Shown here: positions 1 through 12,208 of the stretch, one piece after another | Layout: every line of letters begins with the position of its first letter | Numbering within the stretch: the first letter of the stretch is position 1 | Assembly: GCA_006218035.1 (NCBI GenBank) | Contig: VBWC01000001.1 | Span: 103,259 to 167,258, forward strand | Direction of reading: 5' to 3' | DNA: 64,000 bases | Source: Gammaproteobacteria bacterium | GTDB lineage: Bacteria > Pseudomonadota > Gammaproteobacteria > VBWC01 | Notes under the pieces: model-generated | Databases searched by the model: none | What the model was told of the DNA's origin: nothing | What the model saw: the letters and a program-made list of their open reading frames with translations, nothing else | Made by a program: the position numbers and the translations under genes

Positions 1-2001
1 GCCCGCGATACCAGCGATAACGAACTGCGCGTGACGGTAGCACTGCCGGGCCGGAACCTGTCGATCAAGGTATGGCGGGCCCGCTCGGGTAATATCAATC
101 TCTACCTGCTCGATACCGACCTGCCGGAAAACTCCGATACCGATCGCCGTATTACCTATCAACTCTACGGCGGCGATATCACCACCCGGATACAGCAGGA
201 GATCGTGCTCGGCATCGGCGGCGTGCGCGCGTTGCGGGGCCTCGGACTGAAGCCGAGCGCGTGGCATATCAACGAAGGCCACTCGGCGTTCATGATCGTC
301 GAGCGCTGCCGCGAGCGTGTCAAACAGGGGCTGGACTTTCATACCGCGCTGGAACTGGTGGCCAATGGCACGGTGTTCACCACGCATACGCCGGTAGCGG
401 CCGGCCACGATATTTTCAGCGAGGAGCTGATGAAGAACTATTTCAGCGGTTTCGTCGCGGAAATGGGCATTTCAATGGCGGATTTTCTGAAACTCGGCGT
501 GACACCGGCCGATCACGGCGGTTTCAACCAGACCGCGCTCGCGTTGCGCGGCTCACGTTTTCACAACGGCGTCAGCCTCATCCACGGTCGCGTCGCGTCA
601 CGCATGGAGGGTTATATCTGGCCGCAGATTCCGCACGAGGAGAATCCGATCCGGCATGTAACGAACGGTGTTCATATCGCGACGTTTCTGGCGCGCGAGT
701 GGATCATTCTGTTCGACATGCGCTTTGGCGGCGACTGGCGCAATCAGCTGACCACCCCCGAGTTCTGGCACGCGCTCGACGATGTTCCCGATCACAGCTA
801 CTGGAGCATCAGGCAATCGCTCAAGTCCCAGCTGATCGAAGAAGTGTATCTGCGCATCACCCGGCAATACCGTCGCAACGAATACAGCCAGGCGCATATC
901 GAGCGCCTGACCCAGCATCTGATACCGCAGGAAACCGATATACTGACGATCGGCTTTGCCCGACGTTTCGCGACCTACAAGCGCGCCAACCTGCTGTTTA
1001 TGAATCTTGAGCGGCTGGCGCGCCTGGTGAATGACCCGGAACGCCCGGTGATTTTTGTTTTTGCAGGGAAGGCCCATCCCCATGACCTGCCGGGCCAGCA
1101 GATGATCCAGTTCATCCACGAGGTGTCGCAGCGTCCGGAATTCGAAGGCAAGATACTGCTGTGCGAAGGCTATGACATGGCGCTGGCGCGACGGCTCGTC
1201 AGCGGTGTGGACGTCTGGCTGAACACGCCCGAGTATCCGCTCGAGGCAAGCGGCACCTCGGGCGAAAAAGCCGGCCTGAACGGCGTCATCAATCTGAGCG
1301 TGCTCGACGGCTGGTGGGGCGAGGGTTACAACGGCGAGAACGGCTGGGCGATTACGCCCCACGGCCCCAGTTACGATTCACACTCGCGCAACCGCGCCGA
1401 ATCCAACGAGTTGCTCGACATCATCGAGGAACAGATCATCCCGCTCTATTACGAGCGCAACGGGCACGGCTACTCGGAAGGCTGGGTAAAAAAATCCAAG
1501 GCGTCGATGAAATCCATCCTGCCCCGTTACAACTCACAGCGCATGGTCATGGACTATGTCCGGGAGTATTACAGTGTCGCGTCGCGCCAGTGCGAGAAAC
1601 TGAAAAAGAATGACGGTGCCGCCGCCAGGGACCTCGCCCGCTGGAAGGAAAAAGTCATGCTGGCGTGGCCCAGTATCCGTATCCGGCGCGTCGACCAGCC
1701 GCGGCCCTATATCGTATCCACCGACACATTGCCGGTGGAAGTCGCGGCACAGCTGAACGGACTGGACACCACGGACGTTATCATCGAATGCCTCGTCGGC
1801 AGCGAATCGGAACAGGGCGAATTCATCGCGCATTCGTGCCACAAGCTCACCGGTCGCGGCACCAATGAAACGGGGGAAACCTTGTTCGGGCTCGACCTGG
1901 AGCCAACGTTGCCGGGGCTGCAGTACTACAAACTGCGCGCCTACCCGCATCATAAACTGCTGGCGCATGAGTTCGAACTCGGCTGCATGTTGTGGATATA
2001 A
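1..2001 (+). CDS. glgP: Alpha-glucan (glycogen) phosphorylase, GT35 family, 5'-truncated by the window edge
   Basis: Frame is open from base 1. Phosphorylase motifs NEGHSAFMIVERCRE, HTPVAAGHDIF, TIGFARRFATYKRANLLF, GTSGEKAGLNGVINLSVLDGWWGEGYNG. Confidence 0.92.
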   Translation, partial: ARDTSDNELRVTVALPGRNLSIKVWRARSGNINLYLLDTDLPENSDTDRRITYQLYGGDITTRIQQEIVLGIGGVRALRGLGLKPSAWHINEGHSAFMIVERCRERVKQGLDFHTALELVANGTVFTTHTPVAAGHDIFSEELMKNYFSGFVAEMGISMADFLKLGVTPADHGGFNQTALALRGSRFHNGVSLIHGRVASRMEGYIWPQIPHEENPIRHVTNGVHIATFLAREWIILFDMRFGGDWRNQLTTPEFWHALDDVPDHSYWSIRQSLKSQLIEEVYLRITRQYRRNEYSQAHIERLTQHLIPQETDILTIGFARRFATYKRANLLFMNLERLARLVNDPERPVIFVFAGKAHPHDLPGQQMIQFIHEVSQRPEFEGKILLCEGYDMALARRLVSGVDVWLNTPEYPLEASGTSGEKAGLNGVINLSVLDGWWGEGYNGENGWAITPHGPSYDSHSRNRAESNELLDIIEEQIIPLYYERNGHGYSEGWVKKSKASMKSILPRYNSQRMVMDYVREYYSVASRQCEKLKKNDGAAARDLARWKEKVMLAWPSIRIRRVDQPRPYIVSTDTLPVEVAAQLNGLDTTDVIIECLVGSESEQGEFIAHSCHKLTGRGTNETGETLFGLDLEPTLPGLQYYKLRAYPHHKLLAHEFELGCMLWI

Positions 2002-2036
2002 ACGGCGGCGGCGCATTCGTGCGCCGGCCCGGGCCG

Positions 2037-3581
2037 TCAGGCGCCGGCAGGCAGCTCCTTCGCCTTACGGCGATCCGCTGCCGCCGCCGGTGTAACGCCA
2101 AGGCGTTCATACAGTTCCGCCAGATGACGCAGGCGCGCGACATTGTCGTCCGTGACCTGCTCCCACTCGAATCGCCATAGCCAGTTTCCCTCGGTCGTAC
2201 CGGGCCGGTTCGTCCGGTGCTCACCACCGAGCATCAATACGTCCTGCATCGGCACCATCGCCAACTGCGCGATGCTGCTGTAGGCACAGCGGATCAACGG
2301 CCACGGCATCGGATCGCCTGGCAGCCCGAGATAATCGTCGACCTTGCGGCGCAGGTCATCGCCGAGCGATGTATACCAGCCCAGTGTCGTGTCGTTGTCG
2401 TGCGTACCGGTATAGACAACACTGTTGATCTCGTGATTATGCGGCAGGTAGGGATTATCCGGCCCGCCGTCGAATGCGAATTGCAGTATTTTCATACCAG
2501 GCAGCGAAAACTTTTTGCGCAACGCATCTACCTCTGGCGTGATCAGGCCAAGATCCTCCGCAACCAGTGGCAACGGGCCGAAATGCCGCCGTAACGCGCT
2601 GAACAAGGCCTCGCCGGGTGCCGTCACCCAGCGGCCATTGATGGCTGTCGGGCTGTCGGCCGGTATCTCCCAATACGCTTCGAATCCGCGAAAGTGATCG
2701 ATGCGGATCAGATCGACCAGTTCGCGCTGTGTCTGCACCCGCTCGATCCACCAGCGGAAACCGTTAGCTGCCATCGCGCTCCAGCGGTAATGCGGATTTC
2801 CCCAGCGCTGCCCGGTCGCCGAAAAGTAATCCGGCGGCACACCGGCAACGACACGCATGTGGCCGGTTTCATCCAGCTCGAAATATTCCCGCCGGCTCCA
2901 GACATCGGCGCTGTCATAGGCAACGAAAATCGGCATATCGCCGAACAGCCATATGCCGCGCTGGTGCGCGTAGTTTTTCAGCGCCTGCCATTGCCGGAAA
3001 AACACGAACTGCTCGAAGCAAACCTGATGAATGAACCGCGCCAGCCGGCGTGACGCCTCGTCCAGTGTGGCGGCGGCACGATCGCGCTGCTCGACCGGCC
3101 AGCGATCCCATTCCGCGCCGCGATTTTCCTTACGCAACGCCTGATATAGCGCGTAATCGCGCAGCCAGTGATGATGCGTGTCGATAAACAGCGCGAGTGC
3201 CGCATGGTCACGCCTGTCCGCCTTTTCAAGGAATCCCGCATGCGCCCGCGCCAACAGAGCGCGCTTTTGCACGACCCGATCGGTCGAATGCGCCTGAAAG
3301 TTCGCCACGGCGAACGGCGCGTCGAGCCAGCCGGCATCGATCAACGCGTCGATACTGATCAACAGCGGGTTGCCGGCATGCACCGAAAGACATTGATAAG
3401 GCGAACCGTCGATATGCGTCGGGCCCAGCGGCAGCATCTGCCAGACGGTCTGACCGCAGGCCTGCAGAAAATCGACGAATCGATAGGCGTCGCCCCCCAG
3501 GTCGCCATTGCCCCACCGCCCCGGCAACGACGTCGGATGAAGTATCACCCCGGCTCGACGCTGATCGAGGGGATGGTTCAC
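2037..3581 (-). CDS. malQ: 4-alpha-glucanotransferase (amylomaltase)
   Basis: RRAGVILHPTSLPGRWGNGDLG, IRIDHFRGFEAYWEIPA, VYTGTHDNDTTLGWY are typical of GH77. Confidence 0.95.
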   Translation of the reverse strand: MNHPLDQRRAGVILHPTSLPGRWGNGDLGGDAYRFVDFLQACGQTVWQMLPLGPTHIDGSPYQCLSVHAGNPLLISIDALIDAGWLDAPFAVANFQAHSTDRVVQKRALLARAHAGFLEKADRRDHAALALFIDTHHHWLRDYALYQALRKENRGAEWDRWPVEQRDRAAATLDEASRRLARFIHQVCFEQFVFFRQWQALKNYAHQRGIWLFGDMPIFVAYDSADVWSRREYFELDETGHMRVVAGVPPDYFSATGQRWGNPHYRWSAMAANGFRWWIERVQTQRELVDLIRIDHFRGFEAYWEIPADSPTAINGRWVTAPGEALFSALRRHFGPLPLVAEDLGLITPEVDALRKKFSLPGMKILQFAFDGGPDNPYLPHNHEINSVVYTGTHDNDTTLGWYTSLGDDLRRKVDDYLGLPGDPMPWPLIRCAYSSIAQLAMVPMQDVLMLGGEHRTNRPGTTEGNWLWRFEWEQVTDDNVARLRHLAELYERLGVTPAAAADRRKAKELPAGA

Positions 3582-5296
3582 GTTGTCTTCCCGCCCTCCG
3601 TGGACTTGCGCATGACACCGCCGCGCGCCGCGTCGCCGCCACCGTGGCTGACGACGTGCGACAGGTTTTCCGGCGGCTCCTCGCCGATAATTTGATAAAG
3701 ACTCGCGAGATGAATGCGATAGAGACGCTCGAAATCGCTGACGCTCCCGGCCGGGTTTTCATCGCCGAACCACCAGCACCAGTCGGAACCCTCGCACACG
3801 GCGAGTTGCCGTGCCGCCGCCGCCTTCACATCGTCGGCTAATCGTCCCGACGCCACGGCCGTGTCGAACGCCCGCTTGGCCTCGCACAACATGTCCCAGC
3901 CGCGGTTCTTGTCCGCCGAGCCAATCCAGGTCGAGAACGTGCCGTACACCCAGCTGCCCGCAACGACGCCGGGCAAGGATTGGGGCTCCTTGATACCACC
4001 CAGCGCGTCAGAAAACGTCGTCAGTTCCAGGCGAGGATGACTGGCAAGGCGTGCGTACAGCGCCTTCAGAAAATGATAGCCGTTCTCCGGATAGTATTCC
4101 CATGCGTTTTCACCATCGAGGATGATGGACACCACACTGTCAGGCTCCGCCGCGCAGTGGTTGGCAATCGTCTCAAGATGCGCAACAAGATTGGCCACCG
4201 CATCGTCGGCGTGCCAGTCGGAATAGGTAAAACCGATCAGATCGGACAGGCCGTCGTCACGAAAGAAACAGGTGATTGCGTCACCCTTGCCGATGCGGTA
4301 GGAACGATGCAGCCGGCGGTCATGGTTATTTTCGATGCCGTGTTTTTTGATCGTGTTCTGAAACACACCCTGGCCGGTCGCCGCCCATTTGAAGCCATAA
4401 CGCGCCAGCAGCTCGAGCGCCTTGGTGCTGACCCCGCCCTCCGCCGGCCAGCATCCGGCGGGCGTGAAGCCGAATTGCCGCCTGAACGTCGCGATGCCTT
4501 CCTCGATATGGTAATTGGCACGGTCCATACCGCCGGGATACCGGCTCATGACCGGCATACGCACATCGGGCGTCGCCTCGGCAGCCGCACCCAGATCCAG
4601 CAGCAGCGGCAATATCGGATGCGCATACGGGGTCACTGACAACTCCACCTGACCGCGCTCGGCCAGCGCGCGATACCGGCCAATCACCGCGGACATCAGC
4701 TCGCCGATGATAACAAGCAATTCGCGCCGCTCGTGCAAGGTGTACGTGCTGCCCTTCTCGATCAGGCGCTTGACGCGCGCATCGCTGCGCCGGACGGTTT
4801 CACCCAGCCACGCCAGGTGATACCAGACAACGATATCGACCAGGTATTGCTCGTCGATGTACTTCAGTGTCTGCGGCTGCTTGATCAACCCGTCAGCGAT
4901 CTCCGCGAGCTGACGAAACGGCGCGAACCGGTTGATCAACCGGTGGCGGTTCACCTTCAGGCACGCCTTGATCAGCGCCATGCGCTCTTCCGGTACCACC
5001 GGCAGCGCCGGCATATCCAGTGCCGCCAGCAGTGGATCGCTGATAACCCCGCGGTCGTTAAGAAACGCCTGTATCTGTTTCGTGTAGTCGTCGATCTGCT
5101 CGAGCAGGATCGGCGCAAAATTGACTACGGCCCGGGCGCCCGGCGTATTCTCCAGAACGACGGCCATGTCGACGTAATCCTTGATTGCGTGCAGATAGGT
5201 CCATGGCAACTGGTAGGTACCACTGAGCCGGTCGCGGTATTCCGGCTGGTGCATGTGCCAGCACAACACCACCTTGAGCCGGGCTTCAGACGACAT
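3578..5296 (-). CDS. Glycoside hydrolase family 57 protein (alpha-amylase-like)
   Basis: [15 protein letters not shown]-terminus, [29 protein letters not shown] and [11 protein letters not shown] motifs. Start chosen at MSSEARLK (track ORF begins 5314); overlaps malQ by 4 bp. Confidence 0.88.
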   Translation of the reverse strand: MSSEARLKVVLCWHMHQPEYRDRLSGTYQLPWTYLHAIKDYVDMAVVLENTPGARAVVNFAPILLEQIDDYTKQIQAFLNDRGVISDPLLAALDMPALPVVPEERMALIKACLKVNRHRLINRFAPFRQLAEIADGLIKQPQTLKYIDEQYLVDIVVWYHLAWLGETVRRSDARVKRLIEKGSTYTLHERRELLVIIGELMSAVIGRYRALAERGQVELSVTPYAHPILPLLLDLGAAAEATPDVRMPVMSRYPGGMDRANYHIEEGIATFRRQFGFTPAGCWPAEGGVSTKALELLARYGFKWAATGQGVFQNTIKKHGIENNHDRRLHRSYRIGKGDAITCFFRDDGLSDLIGFTYSDWHADDAVANLVAHLETIANHCAAEPDSVVSIILDGENAWEYYPENGYHFLKALYARLASHPRLELTTFSDALGGIKEPQSLPGVVAGSWVYGTFSTWIGSADKNRGWDMLCEAKRAFDTAVASGRLADDVKAAAARQLAVCEGSDWCWWFGDENPAGSVSDFERLYRIHLASLYQIIGEEPPENLSHVVSHGGGDAARGGVMRKSTEGGKTT

Positions 5297-6551
5297 GGTG
5301 GGTGCGCTGACCAAGCATATCGGGAGTCACCAGCACAACGCCGCCGGGCGATACGTAAAACCGCTTGGCGTCTTCCTTCCGGTCCTCGCCGATCACCGTT
5401 TCCGGCGGCACGTGACATCCCGAATCGAACACCACCTTTTTCAACCGGCAACGTTCGCCAATATCGACGTTCGGCAACACAACGCAGTCCTCGACGTAGG
5501 AGTAGGACCGCACATAAACATTTGAAAACAGCAGCGAACGCCGCACCACCGCGCCCGACACGATAGATCCGCCGGATATCATCGAATCGACCGCCATCCC
5601 GCGCCGGTTCTCGTCGTCAAACACAAACTTCGCCGGCGGCAGTTGCGCCTGGTGGGTCCAGATCGGCCAGCGGTCATCATAGAGATTCAGCTCGGGGGTC
5701 ACGCCGATCAATTCCATATTCGCCTCCCAGAAGGCATCCACAGTACCGACATCGCGCCAATAGGCCTGCTTGCCGGTTTCGTCGCGAAACGGGTGGGCAA
5801 ACACGCGGTAATTGTGGATAACGGACGGGATAATGTCCTTGCCAAAGTCGTGGTTCGACGACGAGGTGTATGCGTCCTTGAACAACTGTTCGTACAAAAA
5901 ACCGGTCGAGAAAATGTAGATGCCCATCGAGGCCAGCGCCATGTTTTCGCGTCCGGGCACGCCTTCGGGCTGTTCCGGCTTCTCGATAAAGCGCGTAATG
6001 CGGTCGTCGGTATCCACCGACAGCACGCCAAACGCCTTCGCCTGCTCCAACGGCACCTCGATACATCCGACGGTCAGGTCGGCCTGGCGTTCCACATGCG
6101 CGGCGATCATCGTTCCGTAATCCATTTTATAGATATGGTCACCGGCGAGAATCAGCACGTAAACCGGGTTATGGCTGCGAATAATATCGATGTTCTGATA
6201 AACCGCATCAGCGGTCCCCGCGTACCATGACGTTTCTATCCGCTGCTGCGCCGGCAGCAATTCGACGAACTCATTGAAATTTCCACGCAGAAATCCCCAA
6301 CCCTGCTGGATATGGCGTATCAACGAATGGGCCTTGTACTGTGTCAGCACACCGATACGGCGTATGCCCGAATTGACGCAGTTCGATAGCGGAAAGTCGA
6401 TAATGCGGAACTTGCCGCCGAATGGCACGGCTGGTTTGGCTCGCCACATTGTCAAATGCTTGAGGCGTGACCCGCGGCCACCCGCCAGAATCAGCGCCAG
6501 GGTATCGCGTGTCAGTCGGCTGACAAATCGCGTGCTGTGGTTGGTTTGCAT
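5286..6551 (-). CDS. glgC: Glucose-1-phosphate adenylyltransferase
   Basis: [57 protein letters not shown]. Confidence 0.96.
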   Translation of the reverse strand: MQTNHSTRFVSRLTRDTLALILAGGRGSRLKHLTMWRAKPAVPFGGKFRIIDFPLSNCVNSGIRRIGVLTQYKAHSLIRHIQQGWGFLRGNFNEFVELLPAQQRIETSWYAGTADAVYQNIDIIRSHNPVYVLILAGDHIYKMDYGTMIAAHVERQADLTVGCIEVPLEQAKAFGVLSVDTDDRITRFIEKPEQPEGVPGRENMALASMGIYIFSTGFLYEQLFKDAYTSSSNHDFGKDIIPSVIHNYRVFAHPFRDETGKQAYWRDVGTVDAFWEANMELIGVTPELNLYDDRWPIWTHQAQLPPAKFVFDDENRRGMAVDSMISGGSIVSGAVVRRSLLFSNVYVRSYSYVEDCVVLPNVDIGERCRLKKVVFDSGCHVPPETVIGEDRKEDAKRFYVSPGGVVLVTPDMLGQRTHHVV

Positions 6552-6898
6552 CGACTAGCCCTCGGTCTCCCTCTCATTACGGGCGTTCATTAAATGCCGG
6601 AGTCTTGTTTTCCACTGGTTCTGCCGGCCCACGCACCCCTGCCGCGTCACCTGCCGAACATCACAGCGTGATTCATCGATACCGGCCGATGACGCACTCA
6701 CCAATCACGCCTGTCGCCCGAAATACACCCATCCCGTCACGCATGTCATCGCAGAGCCGCAAACAACCTGTTATCTGCGATTATGTTACCATATCAACAT
6801 CTGCAATCGGGGCTTTTGTCAATGTTGAATGCCCGTGCGCCGGTATGATTCCACCGCCTATTCATGAGCGTCTTACACAGGATACGGGGCCTTGATTT

Positions 6899-9109
6899 AT
6901 GAAGCCGCAACCTGCTGATAACCAGAGTCCGTCCGCGACTTCCCGACTGCCGGATGAGATCGTCCGCATCCTTGAGGCGCGCCATCACGACCCGTTTGCC
7001 GTGCTTGGCAAACATCGTCACGGCGACGACGAGGTAATTCGCGTTTTCATTCCTTACGCGGCAACCGCCCGGCTTCCCGATCAGAAACTCCCGCTGGAGC
7101 GTCTCGCCAGCTCGGATCTGTTCGAGTGGCGCGGCGCGGCCGGAACGGTGCCGGATCGGTACGCGATCGAGTGGCGCGATGGCCGTGGCGATGTGCAGCG
7201 CCGTTTCGATCCGTATTGTTTCCCGCCCCAGATCAGCGAGTTCGATCTGCACCTGTTCGGCGAAGGCAAACACTGGCACGCCTACCGTTTTCTGGGCGCC
7301 CATCCGCATGCAGTCGATGGTGTGCACGGCGTGCTGTTCGCGACCTGGGCGCCGAGCGCCGAGCGCGTCAGCGTCGTCGGCGACTTCAATCAATGGGACG
7401 GCCGCAGCCATCCGATGAGGGTGCGCGGCGGCAGCGGCATCTGGGAGTTGTTTATTCCCGGCCTTGCCAAGGGAGAGCTATACAAGCTTGAGATCCGTAA
7501 CCGCACGCATGGCAGCATCCATCTGAAGTCCGATCCGTATGCGCAGCGCTTCGAAATACGACCCAGCACGGCATCAATCGTTGCTGACGACAAGGCGTTC
7601 GCCTGGAGCGACGATCACTGGATGACGACGCGGGTTGCCCATGACTGGCTGCACGCGCCAATGTCGATCTACGAGGTTCATCTCGGATCCTGGCAACGCG
7701 GCCCACAAGGCGAATTTCTCAATTACCGCGAGCTGGCCCATCGGCTGGTCGAACATGTCGGTAACCTCGGCTTTACGCATATCGAATTGCTGCCGGTTAC
7801 CGAACACCCGCTTGACGCCTCATGGGGTTACCAGACGATCGGCTATTACGCCGTAACCAGCCGTCACGGCACGCCGGATGATTTCCGTTACTTCGTCGAC
7901 TACTGTCACCGCAACGGCATCGGGGTGCTGCTCGACTGGGTGCCCGGACATTTCCCGAAGGACCCGCACGGCCTGGCGCGATACGACGGCAGTGCGCTCT
8001 ATGAACATGAAGACCCGCGCATTGGCGAGCACCGCGAATGGGGCACATTGATCTTCAATTACGGCCGCAACGAGGTAAAAAACTTTCTGTTATCCAGCGC
8101 GCTGTTCTGGCTTGACGAGTGTCATATCGACGGGTTGCGCGTCGACGCAGTGGCATCGATGCTGTATCTGGATTATTCACGGGAACCCGGCGACTGGCTG
8201 CCCAACCGCTACGGTGGCAAGGAAAACATTGAGGCGATCGATTTCATACGACAGCTGAACGAGGTGACGCACGACCAGCATCCCGGCACGATGGTAATTG
8301 CCGAGGAATCGACGTCGTGGCCGATGGTGTCCCGGCCCGTATGGCTCGGCGGACTCGGATTCAGCATGAAATGGAATATGGGCTGGATGCACGACACGCT
8401 TGAATACATGAGCAAGGATCCGATTTACCGTCACTACAATCACAACGTGCTGACGTTCAGTCAGCTGTACGCGTATACGGAAAATTTCGTCCTGCCGTTC
8501 TCACATGACGAAGTGGTACACGGTAAGGGCTCGATGCTGAACAAGATGCCCGGCGATGAATGGCAGCGTTTCGCCAATCTGCGCCTGCTTTACACGTATA
8601 TGTTCACCCATCCCGGCAAGAAGCTGCTGTTCATGGGCTGCGAGTTCGGCCAGGGACAGGAATGGAATTTCGACGCAGCGCTGGACTGGTACGTGCTCGA
8701 CTACCCGTTACATCAAGGCATACAGAAGCTGGTGCAGGATCTCAACCGAATCTATACCACGACCGATGCGCTGCATCAACACGACTTCGAAGGGCAGGGT
8801 TTCGAGTGGATCGATTGTCACGATGCGGGACAATCGACCTTGTCGTATCTGCGCCGCAGCGGCGCTCAAGTGGTGGCTGTCATCCTGAATTTCACGCCGG
8901 TACCGCGCGAGGGTTACCGCATCGGCGTACCCTGTGCCGGTGCTTATCGTGAGGTACTCAATTCGGACGCGAGCTGTTATGGCGGAGGTAATATCGGTAA
9001 CGCCGGGCTTGTGTACGCGAGCGACCAACCCTGGATGGGGCGTCCGTACTCGCTATCGATTACGCTGCCACCGCTGGGGGCGATCGTGCTGCAACCCACC
9101 GGCGGCTGA
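6899..9109 (+). CDS. glgB: 1,4-alpha-glucan branching enzyme
   Basis: GH13 branching enzyme: [59 protein letters not shown]. Confidence 0.97.
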   Translation: MKPQPADNQSPSATSRLPDEIVRILEARHHDPFAVLGKHRHGDDEVIRVFIPYAATARLPDQKLPLERLASSDLFEWRGAAGTVPDRYAIEWRDGRGDVQRRFDPYCFPPQISEFDLHLFGEGKHWHAYRFLGAHPHAVDGVHGVLFATWAPSAERVSVVGDFNQWDGRSHPMRVRGGSGIWELFIPGLAKGELYKLEIRNRTHGSIHLKSDPYAQRFEIRPSTASIVADDKAFAWSDDHWMTTRVAHDWLHAPMSIYEVHLGSWQRGPQGEFLNYRELAHRLVEHVGNLGFTHIELLPVTEHPLDASWGYQTIGYYAVTSRHGTPDDFRYFVDYCHRNGIGVLLDWVPGHFPKDPHGLARYDGSALYEHEDPRIGEHREWGTLIFNYGRNEVKNFLLSSALFWLDECHIDGLRVDAVASMLYLDYSREPGDWLPNRYGGKENIEAIDFIRQLNEVTHDQHPGTMVIAEESTSWPMVSRPVWLGGLGFSMKWNMGWMHDTLEYMSKDPIYRHYNHNVLTFSQLYAYTENFVLPFSHDEVVHGKGSMLNKMPGDEWQRFANLRLLYTYMFTHPGKKLLFMGCEFGQGQEWNFDAALDWYVLDYPLHQGIQKLVQDLNRIYTTTDALHQHDFEGQGFEWIDCHDAGQSTLSYLRRSGAQVVAVILNFTPVPREGYRIGVPCAGAYREVLNSDASCYGGGNIGNAGLVYASDQPWMGRPYSLSITLPPLGAIVLQPTGG

Positions 9110-9135
9110 TAACATCGGCAGCGCGGCCACGCCAA

Positions 9136-9879
9136 TTACAGCGTGGACATCAGCAGGCCGAGGGCCACCGGCCACAACCATTGCGCCCACGGCGGCGGCA
9201 CCGGCCGGTCGATCACCAACGTCTGCAACCGCTCCGTTTCGGCCGTATACAGCGCGTGCCGGAATAAATCTACCGCCACCTCCCGCGCCTGCCCGATAGC
9301 GCCCGTGCGCGTCGATAACCGCTCACGCCGTTGGCGCACGCTTTGCTGCATCGCCGCCACTTTGTCCAGCACCAGCGTCGCTCTCACCGCCAGACGCTCG
9401 CTGGCAGTACCGCCCTGGCCGAACGGCGATGCCAGCCAGTAAATGGCGCCGAGCAACTGCTCGCGCGACGTCGACTGCAACAGCAGGTTGACGGCGCACA
9501 CGATCAGCACCAGCACCGCGATACGCAGCGTCCCGTCACGCATCCCCGCAACCGTCGGCACCCATGGATCGAGAAACTGCAACCACGCGGGAGACTCGCC
9601 GGGTGTAAACCACAGAAATACGAACAGGATCGACAGCAGAAACCAGCGCAGGCGGCGCAACATGAACAGCGCCGGACGAAGCGGCGTACCCGACATCCAG
9701 TAAGCCACGGTCAGTGTCGCAACCGCTGCAATCAGCGCGTGAAAAGCGGCAGTGGCGACGCATGTCACGAACACACAGAGCAATACGATACGAACTACCG
9801 GATGAATCATGGGCGTGTTGTGCGGTTCGGTCCCGAAAAACGCAGCGGCCAGTATGCTGGCCGCGGCAGGATACATCAC
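9136..9879 (-). CDS. Multi-pass inner-membrane protein, possibly CbiQ/EcfT-like (weak)
   Basis: Several hydrophobic helices (RWFLLSILFVFLWF, LRIAVLVLIVCAVNLLL, WLWPVALGLLMSTL). Start may be internal (MIHPVVR, ~9810). Confidence 0.45.
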   Translation of the reverse strand: MMYPAAASILAAAFFGTEPHNTPMIHPVVRIVLLCVFVTCVATAAFHALIAAVATLTVAYWMSGTPLRPALFMLRRLRWFLLSILFVFLWFTPGESPAWLQFLDPWVPTVAGMRDGTLRIAVLVLIVCAVNLLLQSTSREQLLGAIYWLASPFGQGGTASERLAVRATLVLDKVAAMQQSVRQRRERLSTRTGAIGQAREVAVDLFRHALYTAETERLQTLVIDRPVPPPWAQWLWPVALGLLMSTL

Positions 9880-9894
9880 GAAACAGCGGTGGCG

Positions 9895-12084
9895 CTAACC
9901 GATCTGCGCAAGCAGATCCCGGGCTTCCTGTTTCTGGACGTCGGAGCCTTCCGCTACCACCTCTTCCAGAATACTGCGCGCACCGTCGTGGTCGCCCATA
10001 TCGACGTAGGCCTTCGCCAGATCAAGCTTGGTGGAGACGACGTCCGAGCTGTCCAGACCAAAAGCTTCGTCATCGGCCGCATCGGACGCTGCGAACTCGC
10101 GATCCTCTGGTGAGGAAAGGTCTTCGCCAGGAGACGTAAATTCCATCCCGGCATCTTCAGCGACCGGGATATCGAGCGTCTTCGATTTCGCGGCGGACCC
10201 GGCATCGTACAGACCGGCCTCGAACTCGATCGCATTATCTCCGCGTCCAGGTGCGGCAGTGTCCACCTCTGCCGAATGACCGGCAGCGCCGCCGATTGCC
10301 TGCGCACCGCCGAACAGCGGGTGTTCGGGCGCCATTTCCTGACCCAGCGCGGCCGCGCGCATCCAGAACTCGGATCCTTCGCCGTCGGCGCCGCCCAGCG
10401 CGTCATGTATTTGCTCGGCGTGCGCAACGAACTGTTGCTTGTCCTGGGCCGCAAAATAAATCTCCAGCAACTTGAGTTGCAGATCAAGCCGGCCCGGATG
10501 ATGTTCGATCGCGCCCTTGATCAGGGTTTCCGCCTGCGGATAACGGTGGTACGCCAGATAAACATCCACCTCCGACAGCACGTCGATATCATCAGCCTCG
10601 GCACTGATACCATGCCCATCGCTATCGAACGGAGTCGGTGACGCGATCTCGAACTGATCATCGACCGCCGCACGAGTATTCTCGGACACGGCTGCGGCCG
10701 GCGGCGCGGCCACTACCACCGGCGTAAACACGTTGGAATCCAGCGATTCCAGCTGGCGCCGTCGATACATCTTCCAGCCCAGCATGACGAGACCCAGTAC
10801 GAGAATCATCACCGTGCTCAATACAATCGGGCTGCCGAACACGCCATGCTCCTCGCGCGGCCGGGCGGCTTCGGTCACCGGCGGAGTCGCAGGCGCCGCC
10901 GGTTTCCCGGCTGAAGCGTCGGCGGCTTGTTCGGCTTGCTGCGCCTGGATCGTCGCAAGGGTACCGTCCTTCAACGTCAACAACCGCTGCATTTCGGTAA
11001 GCTGGGACTCCAGGGAGGCAATGTGTTGCTTAAGGTCGTCGTTTTCCAGCGCCGTACGATCGGCCGCTTCCGCAGCCAATGCCAGCTCTTGACGAATTTC
11101 GGCCGCGTTGGTGCGCTCACCCTGGCCCGACGAAACGGTGCCAGTGGCGTCCATCGCCCGCAGTTCTTCCTCGGTCGGTGCCACCAGTTTCAGGCGCGGC
11201 TGCTGATCAGGCGCCGTCGAACCCGCGGCCGCACGCCCGGCATCCGGCATCACGCCCTGTGGTCGTGCGGGTGTCACGCTTTCGCCACGCTTGCGCGCGA
11301 GCCATTCCTGGTAGTGGCGACGCGATTCCCGTTCCGCCTCGCCCTTGCTCATCGCGGTCAACAGACTGCGATCCTCAAGGCGTAAAACATAGCCGGCCTT
11401 GAGTTCATTTATATTGTCGTTATAAAACGCGTCCGGATTGCCTTTCAGCAACGCCATCATCGTCTGCGGGACACTGACTGATTTATCCGGCCGCATCTGT
11501 TCGGCGATCGACCACAGCGTATCCGTGCGCCCGGTCGGACCGTATTCATTCGTTGAGACGCGCGTCGCCGGCGCCGCAGGTGCCGGTCGCTCCGGTCCGG
11601 CCGGAGCAGTGGCGGCCGGTCGTGCCGGCACGGCTTCCGGCGCCGCGGACATCGTCATGGCCGGCGCGACCGGCGCCGGACGCTCCGTGGTCAAGACCGG
11701 CGGGTCTAGCAATACGGTATATTCACGTTGCAGCTGGCCGGCCGGCCAGCTGACTTGCACGATGAAATCGAGGAAAGGCTCGCGAATCGGCTGCCGCGAA
11801 CTGACCTTGATAACCGACGTGCCGTCGCGCCGGGTATCGATCTTGAACGTCAGCTGATCGAGGACCGGATGGCGGTCAACACCGGCCGTATCAAACGTCG
11901 CGTTGGACGCAAGACCGATACTGACGGCCTTCATATCCTCGCCATTCACTGAATGAAGCTTGATCTCTGCGTCGAACGGCTGGTTTAGCGCGGACTTCAG
12001 TTCGATATCGCCAATACCCAGCGCCTGAACTGCCGCCGCATACAAAAACAGCAACGGGGTTATTAATAACAGCTTACGCGTCAT
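9895..12084 (-). CDS. fimV: FimV/HubP-like polar landmark protein
   Basis: N-terminal LGIGDIELKSALNQPFDAEIKL, LysM-like region (TLWSIAEQMRP...GYVLRLE), coiled coil, TM, C-terminal acidic TPR/FimV C-domain (TKLDLAKAYVDMGDHDGARSILEEVVAEGSDVQKQEARDLLAQIG). Confidence 0.9.
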   Translation of the reverse strand: MTRKLLLITPLLFLYAAAVQALGIGDIELKSALNQPFDAEIKLHSVNGEDMKAVSIGLASNATFDTAGVDRHPVLDQLTFKIDTRRDGTSVIKVSSRQPIREPFLDFIVQVSWPAGQLQREYTVLLDPPVLTTERPAPVAPAMTMSAAPEAVPARPAATAPAGPERPAPAAPATRVSTNEYGPTGRTDTLWSIAEQMRPDKSVSVPQTMMALLKGNPDAFYNDNINELKAGYVLRLEDRSLLTAMSKGEAERESRRHYQEWLARKRGESVTPARPQGVMPDAGRAAAGSTAPDQQPRLKLVAPTEEELRAMDATGTVSSGQGERTNAAEIRQELALAAEAADRTALENDDLKQHIASLESQLTEMQRLLTLKDGTLATIQAQQAEQAADASAGKPAAPATPPVTEAARPREEHGVFGSPIVLSTVMILVLGLVMLGWKMYRRRQLESLDSNVFTPVVVAAPPAAAVSENTRAAVDDQFEIASPTPFDSDGHGISAEADDIDVLSEVDVYLAYHRYPQAETLIKGAIEHHPGRLDLQLKLLEIYFAAQDKQQFVAHAEQIHDALGGADGEGSEFWMRAAALGQEMAPEHPLFGGAQAIGGAAGHSAEVDTAAPGRGDNAIEFEAGLYDAGSAAKSKTLDIPVAEDAGMEFTSPGEDLSSPEDREFAASDAADDEAFGLDSSDVVSTKLDLAKAYVDMGDHDGARSILEEVVAEGSDVQKQEARDLLAQIG

Positions 12085-12208
12085 GCCTCCTCCCGCTGCC
12101 GATGCCCGTCCGGGACATCATTCCATATCAGTCGCATCCGATGTTTCCTGTTCTCTCGACGGCCCGGGGAAATCCCGGGCTTATCCGGAGAATTTCTGAT
12201 CTGTTTCA

